DNA from: Chrysopilus asiliformis
Lineage: Eukaryota; Arthropoda; Insecta; Diptera; Rhagionidae
Assembly: GCA_964034945.1 (NCBI GenBank)
Contig: OZ035961.1
Span: 5,686,001 to 5,750,000 of the forward strand
Length of the DNA stretch: 64,000 nucleotides
Direction: 5' to 3'
Each line of letters begins with the position of its first letter. The stretch's first letter is position 1. The position numbers and the translations under genes were made by a program. The notes under the pieces were generated by a model, which had not been told where the DNA came from, ran no database searches, and worked only from the letters and a program-made list of their open reading frames with translations. This document shows, piece by piece, positions 59,057 through 64,000 of this stretch.

Positions 59057-59646
59057 TAAAAATTATCACTAAAGAAACGCTTACTTGTTTTTTTTCGCTT
59101 TCTTGTCGGTTTTTTTTTCACTAAAACTTAATTTTAGAAAATTTATTATAAAACAATTTACTGAAAGTTCGATTTTTAACTAATTGAAAATAATTTTAAT
59201 ATTAATTTGATTAAAAAACACATTTTTCCAAAAAAAACTTTGTAACAATTTTTAGAGGGCTGCAATAAATCTGTTGCTGTAGTCAAAATAAAGTTTTGAA
59301 CAAAACTGATGATATCACAAAAAAAATTGTGTATAAATAGTGCCTGGTCTAGCGATTAATTGCACATGAAATTATAGTTTATCGTCAAAAACACTAAATG
59401 TTTCAGTTTATACACAGATAAAATCGATATTTTCCCGTTTATATAAAAAAATTGCTTTATGATATAAAAATTTAACCTTCCCCATATTATTCTGTGATGT
59501 TATCAGTTTCATATCGCCGGTTTGCAAGCTTTATTGTGGCGATTTTTTTTCTATTTTATGCATAATTTACGTCGAATTAAATACGCAATTTAATTATGGC
59601 CCGGTTACACTTGCTATATTTTCTTGAATTCTTTGCGATTTTTATT
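59057..59646. other. 3' flank of the cyclic-nucleotide-binding gene
   Basis: AATAAA at 59057-59062 directly follows the stop codon and may serve as the polyadenylation signal. The remainder is AT-rich with no recognised feature. Confidence 0.5.
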
Positions 59647-59649
59647 CAG

Positions 59650-59881
59650 GGCACCAATCATGTATTCCGACGCGTCTCTGTCTTTCGACTTCGACGCAGC
59701 TTTTAACACTTGACTTCGCCATATCTGCAGCTTGAAATTTCGCGGAATCGTCACTATGAATCGAAACGTGATTCTGACTGTCACTCCAGGAAATTTGAAG
59801 CTGCTGATATGGCGAAGTCAAGAGTTAAAAGATGCGTCGAAGTTGAAAGACAGAGACGCGTCGGAATACATGATTGCTGCC
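59650..59881. mobile_element. Hairpin MITE, CWG target family, copy 3
   Basis: Ends GGCACCAATCATG and CATGATTGCTGCC, with the same GACGCGTCTCTGTCTTTCGA arms as copies 1 and 2. CAG flanks both sides (59647-59649, 59882-59884). It lies between the cyclic-nucleotide-binding gene and the RIIa/IQ gene. Confidence 0.9.
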
Positions 59882-60260
59882 CAGAATTTATTTCGCGAAT
59901 TTTTTCACCTGTCGCAGAACAAGTTCCCTCTTGGAAAATTCACAAAATTTGAACTTATTCTAACAATTTTCTGTGAAAAATTTCAAGTTGAGATTCAGAA
60001 AAAAATCTGATATTCTGATATTCTAGAATAAAAATGCAGAGAAAATTCGTGAAATTGTCAATATTTGCATAAAATGAATCGCTTTTTGGACGTGTCGACA
60101 CGAGAAGACATAAACATGATAAACTTCAAAACAAAATTGAAGAAAGTTCTCGAATTTATGACCAAGTATGCGAACAATTTACGTTTGGCTGTAAAAATTC
60201 GTCCTCTTTAAGTTTCAAGGCCAAACTTTGATGCTTTCAAAAAGAACGATGCACGATTTT

Positions 60261-60514
60261 GCCCCTAAACTAACTTTTGAACCCGTGTAGTTTTCACTTT
60301 GATTGAGGATTTTTTGGAAAGGGCACAGTCTCTAGTTTCATCTATATATGGCGTCAAGAGCCACCGAATTGCAGGGGGATGGTGACGGGTTAACCAACTT
60401 TCTGGTGAGGGGTTAACGAATTTTCTGGTGAGGGGTTAACGAACGTTAACGAGGGGTTAACGAAGTCCTCAACCAATGTGAAAACTACACGGGTTCAAAA
60501 GTTAACCGAGGGGC
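60261..60514. mobile_element. MITE with TTTTGAACCCGTGTAG arms and an internal tandem repeat
   Basis: Segment 60261-60308 is inverted at about 60467-60514: AACTTTTGAACCCGTGTAGT against ACTACACGGGTTCAAAAGTT, with GCCCCT/AGGGGC outer ends. The centre (60388-60475) holds about four copies of a GAGGGGTTAACGAA unit with TTCTGGT inserts. No clear target duplication was found. Confidence 0.75.
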
Positions 60515-60515
60515 A

Positions 60516-61664
60516 CGAGAAACGCTATTTGTTGCATGATTCTTTAAGCACCATTCTACATGCTTGCCAACGCAGTGCGCGCCTGCACTTAATCTGATTC
60601 ATTGCGTCGCTTTCTAATTTAACAAATTTCACCCCTGGCGTACATTTCTTAATTGTTTTTCCTTGGTTATCGTCTAAATCAAGTTTTTTTTTCTCTATAA
60701 AATTTACTCAATGGTGTTTCGTTTCAGCAGTTGTCCGATCATCCACCCCCGCCCACTAATCGTGCTCCAGATTGACCCAAAATAAATATGGTCACCCTAA
60801 ATAGAACTCTATGGGACGCGATTTTCAAATTTTCAACTGGAGTTTGGCAATCCAATTGGACCTATTAAAATTGGCTCCAATTGGATTTGGATGTATGGAG
60901 AGTATGGAGATGTTAGGGAGAGTTATATATAATTTGTATTCTAACCGCTTATTGTTTTAAACAATCTTTTGAAAAAATGAATCGTTTTCGAGAAAATCGT
61001 AAAAACTTTATGGGGATGTCGGAAAAGAGCAGCCATTCTTTACAAAAAAAATATTTTTTTGATGTTTTTTAAGCACATTTTCCAATTTTAATATATTAAT
61101 GGCATCAATTGTTATTTAGTTTGTTTACACAAAATACTCGTTGTGTTTTTTTAGAAAATGAAGATAATAAATTAGAATGTAGCATTAAAAGTGTAGTCGA
61201 CATTGACCCCCTTTTGGATGAATAATTAACAAAAATCAATCAATGTAACTGAGTCTCTTCGTGCACGAAATTATAATTTCCCCCTCATCCAAATACTGCC
61301 ATCCATTGAGTAAACAGACTGAATTTGCGAAAAGCCAAACGGTCACTGAGGACTATTGTTGTCATTAGTTGTAATATGGAATTTGTACGTAAACGTCTTT
61401 GCATGTGATTCATTCACCCGTATATCGATTGACCTATCGGCCAGACACAACCTTTTCAAGTATATTTAGTAGTAGATTCTTTGTTTTGGTCATTAATTAC
61501 CAAAGTAACGGGACTGCGATGACAAAAATTCCCCTAGGGAAATTCAAATCAGCTGAAACTTGTCCAGTATTGATCAAACAGTTACCAAGTAAAGTTTCTC
61601 TCAAATTCACATATCAGTGAAATTTTTACTTCTATTCGAATTTGGAATTAAAAAGGATAAAAAA
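60516..61664. other. Intergenic region upstream of the RIIa/IQ gene
   Basis: Contains a fragment related to the TATACCC repeat 3' half (about 60890-61010, with AATCGTTTTCGAGAAAATCG). The last part, about 61400-61664, is probably the 5' UTR or promoter of the downstream gene, with no intron needed before the ATG. Confidence 0.4.
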
Positions 61665-64000
61665 ATGCCTGTTATAACACCACAAGTTCCCGATGGACTC
61701 ATTGAAGTGATGAAGGCATTTGCAAAAAGTGTGGTCAAAGAAAAACCGGAAAATATCTTCGAATTTGCCACGGTTCACTTTGAGAAATTGATTGCGGAAC
61801 GCGATGGCCGCCCGGATAAAGGATATGAGCGTTTCACGTCTGGTGAGGGATACTTCAGATCACATGAAAAATATGATTTTTCATTATGTAAGTATTTGAT
61901 TGACGATAAGTCAGAAAAGGTCTGTGATAATTTAGGCAGTGCATCAAGTAGGGATAAAAAACGTAATAAAATTAGTGCAGAAATTCACATCGCTGACAAA
62001 GAGACCAGTTCACAGCCGCCTTCGCTTCACAGGAAGTTAAGGCCAAGGAGGCTGAGTACACAGAAACCAGCCGAAGGATTAAATGCAATTAAAGAAGAGG
62101 AGGATAGTCAAGCGGATGATGTGTTTAATAGTGGTGGAGTTGTGGCAGAAGACACCGCAGCGCGCAAAATACAGCGGGCGCTACGAAAATATCTTGATAA
62201 AACTAAGGCTGAGAAATATGAGTGTACCTCTACGCCTGCTGCGGAATTGGGTAGGATTTTAACCCAAGATCAAGCAGCGACAATCATTCAGAAAGCATTT
62301 AAGTGTCTTTTTGGAAAGCAGTTGAAGGAAGAGGCCAAATTTGGGCCAGAAGTTGATTCAACCGAATCAATCGATATTACAGGGAATGAAAGCGAAGGAC
62401 TGAATGACACCACCGACAATAATGGAATAATCGATGATATTTCAAATAAAAATGACAAGTACCTGGAAGCTAAAAATAATGAGTTGGACGCTAAAAATGA
62501 TGATGTGGAAGAAGGAGGCGTCGAAAAGAGTGAAAAACCTGCTGAAATAAATAAAATGGAAGCGGAGCCAGAAGTTGTACAAAAATACGCATCCGCTGCA
62601 GGGGCAATTAATAAACCTGACGGTGAATCGAACCTTGATAAGGACACTGAAGAGGATGGTTTTGAAGGTTATGAAAATTCTGATGAAGAAATGTCGGCTA
62701 GTGATTTTGAAGAAGAAAATTCGGTAAAAGCTGTAACCGGTAAAAAGAATTCTGTAGATGATGTTAATGAATCAGAAAATACTGCAAAAGAATCTACATC
62801 TGACAGTGATAAAAGCAAATCAAAAGTTAATGATATTGAAGTTGAATCTAAGTCATTGTCCAAATTGATTGCCTTAACGAAAGTTAACGGTTTGGACCCG
62901 TCACAACAAAATATGGATTCGGGTATTGAAAGAGATGTGGTGCAAAGTGACGATATTGCAAATGGTGTTGGTGAATCTCAATCTACGGATGATCTGGAAA
63001 TTTCCGGTGAGCTGGACTCCGACTGGGATATTAGTAAATCTGCAGAAGATAGCAAGGAATTGCTAGAGGATACTAACGAGGTTCTAGTAAAAGTGAAAGA
63101 ATCTGAAAAGCGGGGATCTCTGGATAGTACTGATGAATCTTTGCGGGATCCCTACGAAAAGGATGCAGGAAATATCGATTCTGTAGAAGAAAACCAGTCA
63201 CCAAACGAAGTTCTTGGAAAGTCTGAAGAAGATACCAGAAGACCTGGATTCGAAAGTGAAGAATCCGTAGACGATGGTATAGATTCTGTAGCAGTTAATC
63301 ATGGCTCCTTGGATAACAGTGACGATGAATCCTTTGGGGATACAGAAAAGACCGCTGAAGCTATTCAGGGATCTGTTGACCAATTGAGTGAAGAAAAATC
63401 TACTGAAGACAATCACGAAAAATTAAAGGATATAAAGAAATCTACGGTCACGAACGATCACGAAATTATCGAAGACGACAATAACGAAACATCAGAACAA
63501 GACACTGAACCATTTGATAGTTTAACCTCTGAGATATTTGAAGAAGGTGGATCAAAGGATCTTAATCCTGAAGTAAAAATTTCTGTTGATTCAAACGACG
63601 AACTAACAAATTTGGATAGCTTGAAAAAAAGTGACAATTCAGGGCAAGGTGAAAATTCTTTGGTAAACAATCAGGATATAGAAGACACGACAAATAAAGG
63701 CAATAATTCTGCTAAAAGTTTGAAAAATCAACTCCATGACGACAATCTAAAACTACTAATGCCTCTTGAAGACGGTATCTCAGAACCGATAAATTTCAAA
63801 AAGGATGAAAATATTGTACAATCCGCCGAAAGTCTGATGCTCAGACGAAAGTCTGATGCTGAAAGAAATCCTGAAAACACAGAACAGGATTCTGTCAACA
63901 TGGACGACTCAGGCGGCGAAAACTTTACTCAGGAGTATGATGGAAATCAATCGTTAGCGGAATTAGAACCTCAAATTAAGGACAATAAACAGGTTCAACT
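61665..64000 (+). CDS. RIIa-domain, IQ-motif acidic protein (SPA17/CABYR-like), 3' end beyond window
   Basis: A continuous open frame of 778 codons from ATG 61665 runs off the window end. Residues about 8-47 (PQVPDGLIEVMKAFAKSVVK, then EKPENIFEFATVHFEKLIAE) form an RIIa/dimerisation-docking domain, the fold by which PKA regulatory subunits and sperm proteins such as SPA17, ROPN1 and CABYR dimerise and bind AKAPs. Two IQ-like calmodulin motifs follow: ARKIQRALRKYL (about 166-177) and AATIIQKAFKCLFG (about 204-217). From about residue 235 on the chain is low-complexity, rich in Asp, Glu, Ser and Asn, and probably disordered. RIIa plus IQ suggests a flagellar scaffold; this is inference. Minus-strand Ser-rich frames across it are shadows. 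No intron is seen in 2.3 kb. Confidence 0.88.
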   Translation, partial: MPVITPQVPDGLIEVMKAFAKSVVKEKPENIFEFATVHFEKLIAERDGRPDKGYERFTSGEGYFRSHEKYDFSLCKYLIDDKSEKVCDNLGSASSRDKKRNKISAEIHIADKETSSQPPSLHRKLRPRRLSTQKPAEGLNAIKEEEDSQADDVFNSGGVVAEDTAARKIQRALRKYLDKTKAEKYECTSTPAAELGRILTQDQAATIIQKAFKCLFGKQLKEEAKFGPEVDSTESIDITGNESEGLNDTTDNNGIIDDISNKNDKYLEAKNNELDAKNDDVEEGGVEKSEKPAEINKMEAEPEVVQKYASAAGAINKPDGESNLDKDTEEDGFEGYENSDEEMSASDFEEENSVKAVTGKKNSVDDVNESENTAKESTSDSDKSKSKVNDIEVESKSLSKLIALTKVNGLDPSQQNMDSGIERDVVQSDDIANGVGESQSTDDLEISGELDSDWDISKSAEDSKELLEDTNEVLVKVKESEKRGSLDSTDESLRDPYEKDAGNIDSVEENQSPNEVLGKSEEDTRRPGFESEESVDDGIDSVAVNHGSLDNSDDESFGDTEKTAEAIQGSVDQLSEEKSTEDNHEKLKDIKKSTVTNDHEIIEDDNNETSEQDTEPFDSLTSEIFEEGGSKDLNPEVKISVDSNDELTNLDSLKKSDNSGQGENSLVNNQDIEDTTNKGNNSAKSLKNQLHDDNLKLLMPLEDGISEPINFKKDENIVQSAESLMLRRKSDAERNPENTEQDSVNMDDSGGENFTQEYDGNQSLAELEPQIKDNKQVQ

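Noticed and set aside
62288..63670. Ser/Phe-rich minus-strand open frames
   Set aside because: They are shadows of the acidic plus-strand coding sequence; codons for Asp, Glu and Ser read backwards give Ser, Phe and Ile.

Overview
The window is eukaryotic, AT-rich, intron-bearing DNA. Every recognisable gene is an animal gene of insect type, and the density of small transposons (MITEs), Helitron-like repeats and (GTCY)n repeats fits an insect. A dipteran is my best guess; that is inference, because no mitochondrial, rRNA or tRNA marker is present.

Six genes can be built from exons whose reading phases agree across GT..AG introns: (1) a GDP-fucose transporter, Gfr/SLC35C1 type, 1357-2609 (+), five exons; (2) a serine carboxylesterase with an N-terminal signal-anchor exon, 11970-20137 (+), nine exons, catalytic triad intact; (3) a FAAH2-type amidase, 24184-31490 (-), two exons split by a 5.7 kb repeat-filled intron; (4) a secreted GH18 chitinase, 50024-51588 (+), four exons; (5) a protein with two cyclic-nucleotide-binding domains, 51860-59056 (+), about nine exons; (6) the 5' part of a large acidic protein with an RIIa docking domain and IQ motifs, 61665 to beyond the window end (+). 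A two-exon small secreted protein (9530-10231) is plausible. Two minus-strand ORFs (4744-5103, 47904-48155) are only possible genes. The genes look unrelated in pathway; genes 5 and 6 both carry cAMP/PKA-type signalling modules and are neighbours.

Most of the rest is mobile DNA, much of it with readable target-site duplications (TSDs): TWA-TSD MITEs (several families), a hairpin MITE family with CWG TSDs (three copies), TTAA-TSD MITEs, TA-TSD pogo-like MITEs, Helitron-like elements with A|TC...CTAG|T termini, a foldback element with a 7-bp TSD, a 5'-truncated Jockey-like retrotransposon, and a (GTCY)n repeat family.

The most notable observations are insertions whose empty sites can be read in the sequence. 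A 521-bp MITE lies inside a coding exon of the cyclic-nucleotide-binding gene and breaks its frame. A MITE lies inside a second palindromic MITE (40136-40884). A TTAA MITE lies inside the reverse-transcriptase remnant. A modular foldback element lies inside a Helitron-like element. No prokaryotic-type system, CRISPR array or clearly new multi-gene system was seen.
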